From: Magnaporthiopsis rhizophila
Lineage: Eukaryota; Ascomycota; Sordariomycetes; Magnaporthales; Magnaporthaceae
NCBI GenBank assembly: GCA_003049465.1
Contig: PYSS01000129.1
Coordinates: forward strand, 47,357 to 111,356
Length of the DNA: 64,000 nt
Reading direction: 5' to 3'
Numbering within the stretch: the first letter of the stretch is position 1; each line of letters begins with the position of its first letter. The position numbers and the translations under genes were made by a program. Positions 23,001 through 32,931 of this stretch are shown piece by piece. The notes beneath the pieces are model-generated. The model saw only the letters and a program-made list of their open reading frames with translations. It was not told where the DNA came from and did not search any database.

Positions 23001-24716
23001 TCATGGTCCATCACCGCAAACCTCGAGCCTTTCGGCCTGTGCCGCCCTCGGGTCCATGCCCGCCTTTCCCAGTTCAACCCGGAGCGCAGCCGCCACGTCG
23101 AGCAGGCGTGCATCATCCCAATACTGGCCCATAAGCTGGAGGCCGCCGTAGCGCGAGACGTCCAGATCGCCATCGCCATCGCCGCCGGACCCGAGCCTCA
23201 GCGGGACGCTGATTGCGGGAAGGCCGGCCAGGCTGGCGGGCACGGTGAAGACGTCGTTCATGCACGAGTCCAACGACGTCTGGCGCACGGCCTCGTCCAG
23301 AGTCGGCGGCGGCGTCGGCGCCGTGGGGCAGAGCAGGAAGTCAACGCGGGCAGGCCCCCTCTTGTCGGCGAGCGGGACGTCCTCGGGCAGGTCTGCGAGG
23401 TCCACCACGTCTGCCGCCGCCGCCTCCGGGTTCAGCTCGAATCCGATTCGGCGGCTGTGGGAAGCAGCAGCAGTAACAGCAGTGTCGCCGTGGTCCAGCA
23501 GCGGGTTCTCGAGGCGGAAGGCGCGGTCAAAGTCGGCGCGCACCAGGCGGCGCACGCGCTGGGCCTGGACAAAGTAGTTGTCTATGGCCTGGGAGCTGAG
23601 GCTGTAGGACCCCAGCAGGATGCGGCGCCGGACCTCGTCGCCGAAGCCGGCGCCGCGCGCACCGGCGTACAGCACGCCGCCGCAGCCGTCGTCGTCATCC
23701 TGCCACTCCTGCCGGTCAGCGTTAGGCCCGCCGTTCCCGTACCGGACGCCGTCGTACTTGGCGAGGTTGGACGACGCCTCGGCCGGGGCGAGCACGTAGT
23801 AGGCCGACAGGGCGTGGCGGGTCGAGGGCAACGACACGGGCGCGACGCGGGCGCCGAGTGCCTGCAGCAGCGACGCGGCGGCGGCCCAGCCGGCGCGGAT
23901 GGCCGGGTCGAGCTCGTCAATGTTGTACTCGAGCGGCACGCCGAACGTCAGGTCGGACCAAGGGGGAGACGGCACGTCGATACGGGTATCGGTATCGGCG
24001 TAGCCTTCCCTGGCGCGGGCGCAACGCAGTCGGGTGGCGGGCGGGATCGAGGTCGGGTCGAGCGGGTCGTGGTGGCGCCAGAGGCCGGCGACGAGGCGGC
24101 GGACGCGACGGACCGAGCGGGCCAGCAGGCCGACGGTGTCGAGGCTGTTGGCGTAGGGCACGACGCCGCGGCGCGACAGCATGCCGTAGCTGGGCTTGAA
24201 GCCGACGACGACGTTGTAGGCGGCGGGCAGGCGGACCGAGCCGCCCGTGTCGGTGCCCAGGGCCACGTCGGCGTCACCCGCGGCCACGGCCGCGGCGCTG
24301 CCGCCGGAGCTGCCGCCGGCCGACCGGGGCGTAGGGTCGCTGGCGGCGGCGGCGTTGAGGACGGGGCCGGCGACAGAGTTCGTGTTGTGGGAGCCCATGC
24401 CGAACTCATCGAGGTTCGTCTTGCCGACGACCTGGGCGCCAAGGCCGCGGAGCTGGGTCACCACCGTCGCCTCATAGGGGCTGGCGTAACCCGTGAGGAT
24501 GGCGGACGCGCATGTGGTGGGCAGCGAGTGCGTCGCGATATTGTCCTTGATGGCGAGGGTGAAGCGGCCAGCTGCTGCTTTGGCGGCCGTGTCTGGGCCA
24601 TTTTGCTCTCGGGAGATAAAGTGATTGAGGTGGATGCGATGCTGGCCAAGGACTGTCGCTGCTCCTACATTCGAACGGCGCGCGCGCAGGCCGTGAAGCC
24701 TGACGCTAACCGACAT
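23001..24716 (-). CDS. HER2: Glutamyl-tRNA(Gln) amidotransferase subunit A, mitochondrial
   Basis: A single exon encoding 571 residues. The Arg-rich, acid-free N-terminus (MSVSVRLHGLRARRSNVG) fits a mitochondrial presequence. The amidase-signature catalytic set is present: Lys57 in LAIKDN, the Ser pair in AGGSSGGS (~136) and the nucleophilic Ser160 in TDTGGSVRLPAAY. KTNLDEFGMGSHN and KPSYGMLSRRGVVPYANSLDTVG are typical of GatA rather than of general amidases. The enzyme, with subunits B and F in fungi, converts Glu-tRNA(Gln) to Gln-tRNA(Gln) in the mitochondrial matrix. Length and motif order match the family. A 609-codon antisense frame overlaps it and is spurious. Confidence 0.93.
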   Translation of the reverse strand: MSVSVRLHGLRARRSNVGAATVLGQHRIHLNHFISREQNGPDTAAKAAAGRFTLAIKDNIATHSLPTTCASAILTGYASPYEATVVTQLRGLGAQVVGKTNLDEFGMGSHNTNSVAGPVLNAAAASDPTPRSAGGSSGGSAAAVAAGDADVALGTDTGGSVRLPAAYNVVVGFKPSYGMLSRRGVVPYANSLDTVGLLARSVRRVRRLVAGLWRHHDPLDPTSIPPATRLRCARAREGYADTDTRIDVPSPPWSDLTFGVPLEYNIDELDPAIRAGWAAAASLLQALGARVAPVSLPSTRHALSAYYVLAPAEASSNLAKYDGVRYGNGGPNADRQEWQDDDDGCGGVLYAGARGAGFGDEVRRRILLGSYSLSSQAIDNYFVQAQRVRRLVRADFDRAFRLENPLLDHGDTAVTAAASHSRRIGFELNPEAAAADVVDLADLPEDVPLADKRGPARVDFLLCPTAPTPPPTLDEAVRQTSLDSCMNDVFTVPASLAGLPAISVPLRLGSGGDGDGDLDVSRYGGLQLMGQYWDDARLLDVAAALRVELGKAGMDPRAAQAERLEVCGDGP

Positions 24717-25161
24717 ATGCCCGAGTATAAAGACCGATTAAACTTGGCGTCTTGTTCGGCCGGGCAGGTTCACGTTTGGAGTCGGTGGCTCATGGTTCCT
24801 CGTGTTTGGATGTGATGGTCGTCGACGCAGCACCACCCCTCAATTTCATGTCGTGGGCGAGGAAATTCAGCAGTATTCGAATGCGAATCCCTTGACAACA
24901 GCCCGCCACTTAGGAGAGCTTTCCAATCCACCCATCGATGAACACGCAAATAAATTGGCCCATTGAATGAACTAGTACCAGTAATGACAGGGACCTAGAA
25001 ATGGATAACAAAAAATAAATAATTTATTGATGTCTCTGCAAAAACACCCGAGCGTCGGCCGACTTCGATGGCACCAAGGAAGAAGGAGATATGATATCAT
25101 TTGATAGGGAACACGCAAAACAGGACAGCCGCCACTACACCACTGATGGTACATCCAAGGA

Positions 25162-26280
25162 TCAGTTCTTGGTGGCGGCAGTAGCATCTAGATGCCACTG
25201 GAACATCTTCCTAAACACCTCCTTGCCGTCGCCCACAATCGTCTCGCCGTGGCAGGGCACGACGGTGTCAAAGTCCCAGCCGTTGATCCTGCGCACGCTC
25301 TCGTTGAACCCGGCCCGGTCGCCGCGGCTCAGCACGTGCCAGATGAAGCGCTTGGCCGCCGTGGCGTCGCCCGCCGTCGACTGCATGTTTGCAAAGAAGC
25401 GCTTGAGCGGCCCGTCCCTGGGCCGCGCCTCCTCGGGCACGCGCGAGTACTGCTCCGTCGCCGGCAGGTTGAACATGAGGTCCGCCTCGATCAGCACCCG
25501 ATCGGGCTTGTACAAAAAGACCAGCTCCTTGTTCGGGTGCGCGTCGACGAACTCGACCGCAAAGTCGGCGTCGAACTCGTCCGACACGACCGGAGTCTTT
25601 TGCTTCTCCTTCTTCTTCTTCTTGTCCTCGGCCCTAAACACGACGGCGAACGGCTCCGGCCCGATCATGGGGTCGCCGCCGCCCGCGGCCTTGGCGCGCT
25701 TCTCGGGCAGGCCCTCGGGCCCGATGATTCGCGCGTCGGGGAACTCGCGCGCCCACTGCGAGATGAAGATGTGGTGCTCAATGTCGAGCGCCACAATGTA
25801 GCGCAGCTCGCCGCTCATGGCCGCCAGCTTGGCCTTGACCTCGGCCGTCAGCGCCACGGGTGAGAAGACGGCCAGGGCGCCCGAGCTCAGCCGCACCACC
25901 GTAGCCCGCCCGCCGATTGCGAGCAGGCCGAAGCGCAGAAACGGCACCGAGAGCGTCACCACGTTGGGCGTGACGTCGCGGATCACCATCACCTCAGACG
26001 GGTTGGACGGGACGAGCTTGCTGGACGCCATGGTGGCGGCGGCCCCGCGTCGCTGGCTGTGGTGGTAGAAAAGGTAGCAGAGCCCAGTCGCGGAAAGAGC
26101 GCCGAGCACAGGTTCGGGCCGGCGCAGCAGCCTGGTTTTGCCCGAGCCTGGGCGTTGCGAGAAGCGGCGTGCGACGGCAGGCGTGTGGTGTGTCGCGGCG
26201 AGGCTGGTGGTGAGTGCAGAAATGGCGCGTGTCGTGCGAGATGTGGCGGCGGCGATGCGTCTTGTCGTCGGCCGAAGCAT
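25162..26280 (-). CDS. DUF4336 family protein, membrane-anchored, probably mitochondrial
   Basis: A single exon encoding 372 residues. The N-terminal ~55 residues are rich in Arg/Ser/Thr/Ala (MLRPTTRRIAAATSRTTR) and are followed by a hydrophobic stretch (ALSATGLCYLFYH), suggesting a mitochondrial targeting signal and anchor. The body has the DUF4336 pattern: NVVTLSVPFLRFG, an ALDIEHHIFISQWAREFPDA segment, and a late VVPCHGETI. DUF4336 is related in fold to metallo-beta-lactamases, and the His/Asp residues here could bind metal, but no substrate is known. A Lys-rich insert (KKKKKEKQK) sits near residue 225. The palindrome TACCTAGGTA lies 84 bp upstream of the ATG. The family call is fairly sure; targeting is inferred. 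Confidence 0.82.
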   Translation of the reverse strand: MLRPTTRRIAAATSRTTRAISALTTSLAATHHTPAVARRFSQRPGSGKTRLLRRPEPVLGALSATGLCYLFYHHSQRRGAAATMASSKLVPSNPSEVMVIRDVTPNVVTLSVPFLRFGLLAIGGRATVVRLSSGALAVFSPVALTAEVKAKLAAMSGELRYIVALDIEHHIFISQWAREFPDARIIGPEGLPEKRAKAAGGGDPMIGPEPFAVVFRAEDKKKKKEKQKTPVVSDEFDADFAVEFVDAHPNKELVFLYKPDRVLIEADLMFNLPATEQYSRVPEEARPRDGPLKRFFANMQSTAGDATAAKRFIWHVLSRGDRAGFNESVRRINGWDFDTVVPCHGETIVGDGKEVFRKMFQWHLDATAATKN

Positions 26281-27095
26281 TTCTTCACCAGAACTACCAC
26301 CTACGTCAGGATGACAAAGGCTGTGCCGGGGTCGTGCTTATAAAAAAGTGCTCCCTGGCAATCTACCTAGGTACCATCTACCAGGTAACGTGGTTTCACA
26401 TGAACAGCAGGCACACTCAACCGCGCCGAGCTTCCAGAGCCACCTCAGCCTGAGGGTTGACTTTGTGGAAAAGGAATTGGTTAATTTAGTAATTAAGGAG
26501 TGCGCGTAACCTGGCAAGCAACGACTGCCTGATTGCCAACTCTACTTGCCCTCGTCGCTCTCTGTGGGTTTATGCAGACGTTCGTTGTCCGCTGTTTATT
26601 ATTATTCGGTGCCTCGGCTGGGTTTCCTTCTGGAAGGCGATGCATCAGCCATAAACCCATCAATCAATCTCACCCTTTAGTCAGCAGCCCAGCACCTTAC
26701 AATATGTAGCATTACCGAGAGAGCCCCTATTCTAATGGAATGCAACTACAAAACTGGAACCACAGCCTTGACTCCTCCCTATTATCACCTTTGATGTGTA
26801 TACACGCATAACTGACTGTCGTCAGACGGCCAGGGCCGTCTCAGCAAGTAGCAAGACCTCTGTAGCAAATATCAATCCCATCCCCCACCGTGGCATAGAA
26901 CCATCGTCCCAAAAGTAACTTTATATAGAACATCCCTACCAACCACCACTTTCCGTACTCCCTATGATTGAGCCGCTCGGGGAACGACCCCTCCTTCGAT
27001 CGGTACCACTGGATGGGGGCCGCTTGCCTGTCACAGGCATATTGCCGGCTTGTCCCCATCCCTTGTGTGTCGATATGACGGCTCTGGCAGACCTG
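26281..27095. other. Intergenic, no gene seen
   Basis: Upstream flank of the DUF4336 gene and 3' flank of the Ser-rich protein gene. The palindrome TACCTAGGTA lies at 26364-26373. No coding frame seen. Confidence 0.6.
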
Positions 27096-30000
27096 TCAGA
27101 CAAAAGCGTTGCCGCCGTCCTCGCTGCTCGTCATGCGCCGCCGCCGGCTGCTGAGAATCTGGTCCATCGTTTGCTTGTTGGCCGCAATTCCGTGCTCTGC
27201 ACGTGTTGTCGGTGTGTTGTCTTCCAGGGTGCTCTTGTCGACCTCTCGCCCAGCCGTGCCCGAGTCCGCCCGCCTGACCAGCCTTACCGACCAGGCCCCC
27301 TGCTGTTGGTAGGGTGAGCCGCCTTCGGTCGTGCGCGTACGATTGAGCGGTCGAGCCCGCGCCTCTGACGCTACTGCGCGCCGGCAGATGCCCAATCTAC
27401 GCTCTGGCGTCTGGGGGGGCACCTCTGCCTTGCCGCAATCACCGAGCCGAGCCTCCTGCTTCGGTCGAGACGATAACGGGCTCTGTCTCTGCCCGCCTGG
27501 ACCCGAGCTTGACGGCTTTTGACCTTGTTCTCCCACTTGCCTCGCGCTCTCATTCTCGGCCAAGCCCATCCGAGGAGCCTGGTTTTCCGTCAGTGCCCAG
27601 CTAGCTCCACGAGACGTCGTTCGCGCCGACTGCTGGCACGATGCCTTCCTTGTCATATTCGGCTGTACCACCGCGAGCGGCTGCGCCTCTTGCTTGATAT
27701 CTTTTTCCTCGACTGGAGCCGACCGGCCAAAGTCAGCTAACGCCCCTCCATCCTTGCTCGCTCCCATCTCTTCGTCATCGTCTGCGCATATCTGCGCCGA
27801 CTCCCGCCTGTGCCTGCTTCTCTCTGGCGCTTCCCGGCTAGTCGGCGTGCCCCATGGGTTGTTTTTATACCCGTGCCACTCGCTCCACGCGGGTGACGCC
27901 TGTACCTCCAGCTTGCTCACATTCGCCGAAAGCCACGTCTTCCAGTCGACAGACCCCTCGGATGAAATTGCTCTCCGCCGTTCTTGTGCCTCGAGAGCCG
28001 AACACGCAGACTCTGCAGACTCTGCAGCTCCCAAAGTCTTTGAATTCCTGGAGCTCCCACGCATAGAACTAACATCCTCACCCTCCCCTCTCTCGTATTC
28101 CTCATCCGCGCATGAGTATGAACTTTCCGAATATGCCCACTGCTCATCCGCGTCCGGTGAGTCATCCTCCTTCAGCCCAGCAGCACTCGATCCCACGAAC
28201 ATATCGTTCCAAGGTTGCCCGCCTACCGCCGTCAAGGTAGGCGGTTTGGTGGACTCCGCCGCCTCCATGCTCTCCCGAATTGCCCGACGGTATGGCGATG
28301 CGGTCCTGAAGAGATGGTAGGTCGGGCTGCCAAAAAACGCCGAGCTCCTATCGGAGCGCGGCTGACCTCTGCCCGGGGATTGCGCAGCACGGGATTCTTG
28401 CGCATCCTTCGCAGGCAGTGACACCGCACCAAACACGTGTTCCTCCGAGTTTCTTCGCGTTTTGCCCAGCACTGTGGTGCCGGAAGAGGACAACGCAGAT
28501 GACCATTCCACGTCGTCAGGGACCGTTTCAGGGGAGCCCGGGACGCGCCTGATAGTACATGCTGGCACTCCCATGGCGGACGAGTCTGTGTCGGCGACGT
28601 CGCCAGCCGATGTCTCCATTCGCTGGCTCAGGGCTTGAGCTTCTTGAGCGAGTTGCTGCCGCTCCGCCAGCCTCCTGGCGAGGGCTGAGTACACACGTTG
28701 GCTGTCCATGCCACCGCTCGAAGCATTGACGGCTTGAGCCGTTTTCGGCATCTGCGTGCCGACTGGTGCTGATGGTACGCCGAACCCATTTTCCTTGATG
28801 ACCGAAAGGCGCTGCCGGTGCAAGTCGCTCCATGCTTGCTGCTGGCTTGCTACTGTAGAATGGCCCGAGCTTGCCCAGCTGGTGACCCTTGACCCCTCGT
28901 CTAGCATATCAGAGTCACCTGGTATGCTCTCGAGACTACCTCGATGCGACCTCGGCAAGCGGCCTGCCGGAACAGTCTGGATAGAGGCCACTCTGGACGT
29001 CGTGCCTATCGACACAGACACATCATTGTCTTGTGATCCGATACCGGCAGCACTGATGGACTGGTCGCTCTCATATGACGCCGAGGAGGGCCTATGATCA
29101 TCAGTGCCACGCTGATGCCGCGAGTCCGTATCTTGGGGCTCTACGCTCTTCTTGCGGCGCCCGAACAAGGTTTTGAACTTGGACTTGATGTTCTCGGACG
29201 CCTTCCTAGCCTTGCCCTTGATTCCAGAGCTTCGTGGCGTAGCAAGCGTTCCCATGCTTGCCGTGCGCGGGAGCTCGATGCTCTCTCTTAGCGACATGCG
29301 GAGTGGCCGCTGGCGCTGACCGGTCAGCCGCTGGCTCGTCGATCGCGAGAAGGCCGACGCCGGAGAATGAGGACGGGAGAGCTGCAGGTTATCTGGGCAT
29401 GCCTCATCCTCTGCAAAACCTTCTTGGCCTCGGGAAACGCTTCCATCGGACTCGTTTCGGGATCCGTTCCTCCGGCTTCCAAGAAAGCTCAGAGATTTGG
29501 GAGCCCGAAGGTTTCTGCTGGGAGCACCAGGGGGTGGCAGGTCGCGGTCTTTGGCACTCAGGCTCGTCGCGAGCGATTCTGTTCTGAGGGTGTAGCGCAA
29601 AGGTCTGACCAAGTCGCCGTGGGCGACCATCGACTGTGACCTGTGCAATTGGCGATAGGGTAACGGCACAGATTCGACGTCGTCCTCTGGTGCGTCGTAT
29701 TGGTCATAGGCTGCCAGCCCATTGTCGTCGGATATTTCGGACTGGCGTTGCCCATGAGACAGCAGGGTGGAAGGGGACTGCTTGGCTTCGCTGCACATGG
29801 AGCCCAAGTCCATCTCCTGCAGGTGAACATGGACCAAATCGTCTCTCCCCTGCTCCTCCGGGCGGCCGTAATCTGTAGTCCTGTCCGGCTTTCTGGTGCG
29901 TTCGGGCGGGCGGATAACAAAGCGGACACTCTGCCGTCGCCGGAGCCCTGAAGGGCTCCCGGCTTCGTCCAGGCGTGCGGGCTGGCTTCGACTCTGTGTT

Positions 30001-30236
30001 AGTCCCTCGGACGCCCGGCTTAGGTACCTCAGCCGCGGTGGGATTGGAGCAGGGAACAGCGGCGTCTCGGCAGACGAACGATGCCGGCCACGAGCGTAGG
30101 CCTCAGTAGCCGCTGTGTGGGCATCTTGTCTCGCGCACTCCGTGTCTAGGTAGTCGAGATGTACGCTACGGACCGAGCTCGTGGACTTGCGGTGTCTGAT
30201 GGCCGGCTTGCTCTTGGAGCTATGCCTCCGAAGCAT
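27096..30236 (-). CDS. Ser/Arg-rich hypothetical protein, 1046 residues
   Basis: One long uninterrupted frame from ATG at 30236 to TGA at 27096. The protein starts MLRRHSSKSKPAIRHRKST and is mostly disordered and rich in Ser, Arg, Gln and Glu. A basic block (KGKARKASENIKSKFKTLFG) lies near residue 345, and a short conserved-looking segment SVDWKTWLSANVSKLE near residue 770. No catalytic domain, signal peptide or membrane segment is visible. The many RRxS-type sites suggest a phosphorylated scaffold or cell-polarity type protein, but that is speculation. Its reality is supported by its length and by codon usage unlike the noisy shadow frames; no function is assigned. It lies head-to-tail with the protease gene. 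Confidence 0.8.
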   Translation of the reverse strand: MLRRHSSKSKPAIRHRKSTSSVRSVHLDYLDTECARQDAHTAATEAYARGRHRSSAETPLFPAPIPPRLRYLSRASEGLTQSRSQPARLDEAGSPSGLRRRQSVRFVIRPPERTRKPDRTTDYGRPEEQGRDDLVHVHLQEMDLGSMCSEAKQSPSTLLSHGQRQSEISDDNGLAAYDQYDAPEDDVESVPLPYRQLHRSQSMVAHGDLVRPLRYTLRTESLATSLSAKDRDLPPPGAPSRNLRAPKSLSFLGSRRNGSRNESDGSVSRGQEGFAEDEACPDNLQLSRPHSPASAFSRSTSQRLTGQRQRPLRMSLRESIELPRTASMGTLATPRSSGIKGKARKASENIKSKFKTLFGRRKKSVEPQDTDSRHQRGTDDHRPSSASYESDQSISAAGIGSQDNDVSVSIGTTSRVASIQTVPAGRLPRSHRGSLESIPGDSDMLDEGSRVTSWASSGHSTVASQQQAWSDLHRQRLSVIKENGFGVPSAPVGTQMPKTAQAVNASSGGMDSQRVYSALARRLAERQQLAQEAQALSQRMETSAGDVADTDSSAMGVPACTIRRVPGSPETVPDDVEWSSALSSSGTTVLGKTRRNSEEHVFGAVSLPAKDAQESRAAQSPGRGQPRSDRSSAFFGSPTYHLFRTASPYRRAIRESMEAAESTKPPTLTAVGGQPWNDMFVGSSAAGLKEDDSPDADEQWAYSESSYSCADEEYERGEGEDVSSMRGSSRNSKTLGAAESAESACSALEAQERRRAISSEGSVDWKTWLSANVSKLEVQASPAWSEWHGYKNNPWGTPTSREAPERSRHRRESAQICADDDEEMGASKDGGALADFGRSAPVEEKDIKQEAQPLAVVQPNMTRKASCQQSARTTSRGASWALTENQAPRMGLAENESARQVGEQGQKPSSSGPGGQRQSPLSSRPKQEARLGDCGKAEVPPQTPERRLGICRRAVASEARARPLNRTRTTEGGSPYQQQGAWSVRLVRRADSGTAGREVDKSTLEDNTPTTRAEHGIAANKQTMDQILSSRRRRMTSSEDGGNAFV

Positions 30237-31229
30237 TGGATAGGGGCTGGGAGCTGCTGCTCGGGGCCGGCTCAGGGGAACGTAGGGCAGAACGGTCGAT
30301 CGCTTGATGGTCTAGGCTCCGTGTGCATGTGAGCGCACAAGAGTGTTCTTGGTGTGGAGGAGTCGACGATGGATGCTGGGACTACAACCTAGGCGATTCC
30401 AAAATGCGGTGCCAGTAGAGCTGGAGCATATAAAAAGTGTTGTGGTAGGCACATAGACAAGTCGGCGATCAATAGCTTCGATGGTTATACGAGAATACTG
30501 GAGTCCATTGGCGGCGACAAGTCATGGTGTCGAGGCAACATTTGCTTGAGCTTGCATTCGATGGTTCTGCCCAGTTACTGGCAGATCCGGCAAGTTCCCA
30601 TCAAGAGAATGGGAAGGAAGTACCTACCTCCTGCCTGCCATGGGTGGGTGGCTTCTGCGCCTGCTGTGTGCTCAATCACCACCGACGACGTCGGCTGCCT
30701 GTATCATGTCCCTTTTGGGCAGGCACGCCTGAGCTGATTGGAACGAATGGCGCAGCTCAACCATGATACTGGCAATTTTGGACGAGAGGGGGGCATCGTC
30801 ATACTCGAATAGACTACAGTTATCTAAGGTCACTTGGAGCACAGGGGTGTGTCATCAACCTGGGGCAAGTTAACGATTCTGCAATACGGTGAGGACTAAG
30901 AATCAAGGGAGTTAATTCCAGGAGTCGGAGCAAGAGGGCATACCGCGGAAGAGCAGAAAGACGCAGGAATATGATGGATGAAGTGAGAGTAGTAATCCAC
31001 TAAATATACAAGACATTCTGAATGATCCCATCCGACCAAGCGAGACAGATAAGAAAATAACCCCGCAACCTGCTCAAAGAGGCGGCAATTGGTGGGCGAT
31101 AAGGCGGTTGGTCGTCATGCGGCAAAACATGAGATAAAGAAACAAAGAGAGAAGCCAAAGCCGATCGACTCTGTATATTCAACGCATGTCGTCACATGGA
31201 AACGCAATGCCAAAGAAAGGGAGGTCTAA
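30237..31229. other. Intergenic, no gene seen
   Basis: 5' flank of the Ser-rich protein and 3' flank of the protease gene. No coding frame, RNA gene or repeat recognised. Confidence 0.6.
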
Positions 31230-32931
31230 CTAAGCCTTAACCCCAGCAAAGAACTCCTTCAGCTCCTCATCGACGGCCTGGTGGATCTTCTCCGAGAGCT
31301 TCTCAGCCTGGCCAACAAGAGCCGAAGCGCCCTTGACAACCTTGCCCGAAATGACCTTGAAGTCGTGCTCGATGGCCTTCTCGAGCTCGGTGACGGAAGC
31401 GAGGGTGGCATCAGCCTTGGGCTTGGCTTTGTAGCCACCGTTGGCGACAATGGCCGAGTAGTTGCTGCAGCCGCCGCCGTTCCAGGCAAGCAGGTTGGGG
31501 GTGTCCTTGGGCAGGTCCGACAGGGCACCGCTGGTGGCCACCTTGAGGAGGTCGGCCTTGAGCTTCTCGGGCGTGACGTCGGCCAGCGAGTACTCGGAGT
31601 CCGAGGCGGGCTGCAGCGACAGATAGTAGGCCAGCAGACCGGCGATGTGGGGCGAGGCCATGGAGGTTCCCGAGATGGTGTTGATTGCCGTCTTGCTACC
31701 GATCCAGGTGGACTGGATGTTCAGGCCAGGGGCGAAGATGTCGGTGCACTTGCCCCAGTTGGAGAAGTAGGCGCGGTTGTCCTGCAGGTCCGAGGCACCG
31801 ACGGTGACAGCGTCAGCGGCAGCAGCTGGGGAGTAGTTGCAGGCGTCGGCGTTGTCGTTTCCGGCAGCAACAGCGAAGTGGATGCCGGCCTTGACGGCGG
31901 CATTGACAGCCTGGTCGAGGAGGGTGGTCTTGCCACCGCCCAGCGACATGTTGGCGACGGACCCCTTGAAGCCCTTGCGTTTGCCGTCCTTGGCCGCCTG
32001 GACCTGGGACTTGTGGCTCTTGGCGGCGAAGTCGACACCAGCAATCACATCCGACATGGTGCCCGAGCCGTTAGACTTGAGCACCTTGACGGCGTAGACG
32101 TTGGCCTTCTTGGCGACACCGTACTTCTTGCCGGCGACAGTGCCGGAGCAGTGGGTGCCGTGGCCGTTGCCATCGACGTCCTCATCATTGGCGGGAATGG
32201 TCTTGCCCCAGTGCGCGCGACCCTCGAAGTCGACGTGCTCCGTGTTGGTGCCCGTGTCAATGACGTAGGCATCAACACCCTCGCCGCCCTGTGCCGAGTA
32301 CAGGTACTTGTTGTACGTCGAGAAGGTGAGGTGGTCCTTGTGCGAAATGCGCGCCAGACCCCAAGGAGCGCTCTTCTCCAGGTCGTGGTCGCAGCTCTCC
32401 TTGGTGGACTGGGGCACCTCGATATACCTCATCGTGTGCACGATGGTATCCCGCTCGATGGCCTCGACCTGTGTTACGGAGAAAAAGCCATCAGTTCAAG
32501 CTCAACAAGAAATATGCGCAGCTGTCGTTCAAGGGGACAAGGGTAGCGTAGAGACTTACATCAGGGTGCCTCCGGACCATCTCGATGGTCTCATCGTCGA
32601 AGTGACCCGCATATCCCAGGAAGCCGGAGCCGACATTGTACGTGTGCTTGAGGCCACTGAAAACCTCGGCGGCGTCCGAGAAGAGACCCCTCTTGCGGAG
32701 CTCGACCCTGTCATCCTCGCGGTCGGCGTGAACCTTCTGGATCCAGAGGTGGTGGTCCGAAGCCGACGACTCGCTGACGTGCTTCTTGAATTTGATGATG
32801 TAAGCGTTGGGGATGGTCTCGGCATTGGAGGACGAGAGGATGGGGGCGGCGCCCTCGTGAATGGTCTCTGTCGAGACCGACGGGGCAGCCGCCGCCGCTG
32901 CGGCCAGCGATACGAAGAGCACGCTCCTCAT
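31230..32931 (-). CDS. PRB1: Vacuolar subtilisin-like serine protease (protease B / cerevisin type)
   Basis: Two exons, 32931-32560 and 32468-31230, give 536 residues. The order is a signal peptide (MRSVLFVSLAAAAAAAPS), an I9 propeptide (IPNAYIIKFKKHVSESSA), the intron after RRHPD, and then the S8 catalytic domain. The triad is visible as Asp in YVIDTGTN, His in GNGHGTHCSGTVAG and Ser in GTSMASPHIAG; the oxyanion Asn is in AAGNDNADAC. A ~75-residue C-terminal tail after LLAWNGGG ends in FFAGVKA, as in vacuolar rather than secreted fungal subtilisins. The enzyme is made as a zymogen, matures by cleavage and degrades proteins in the vacuole, including autophagic cargo. The intron has a GTAAGT donor. 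All catalytic residues are intact. Confidence 0.94.

Noticed and set aside
22986..24815. 609-codon antisense open frame over GatA
   Set aside because: Gly/Arg/Val-rich shadow caused by high GC at third codon positions; the opposite strand carries all amidase catalytic motifs.
31281..32546. 421-codon antisense frame over the vacuolar protease
   Set aside because: No family resemblance; it crosses the protease intron and results from codon bias.
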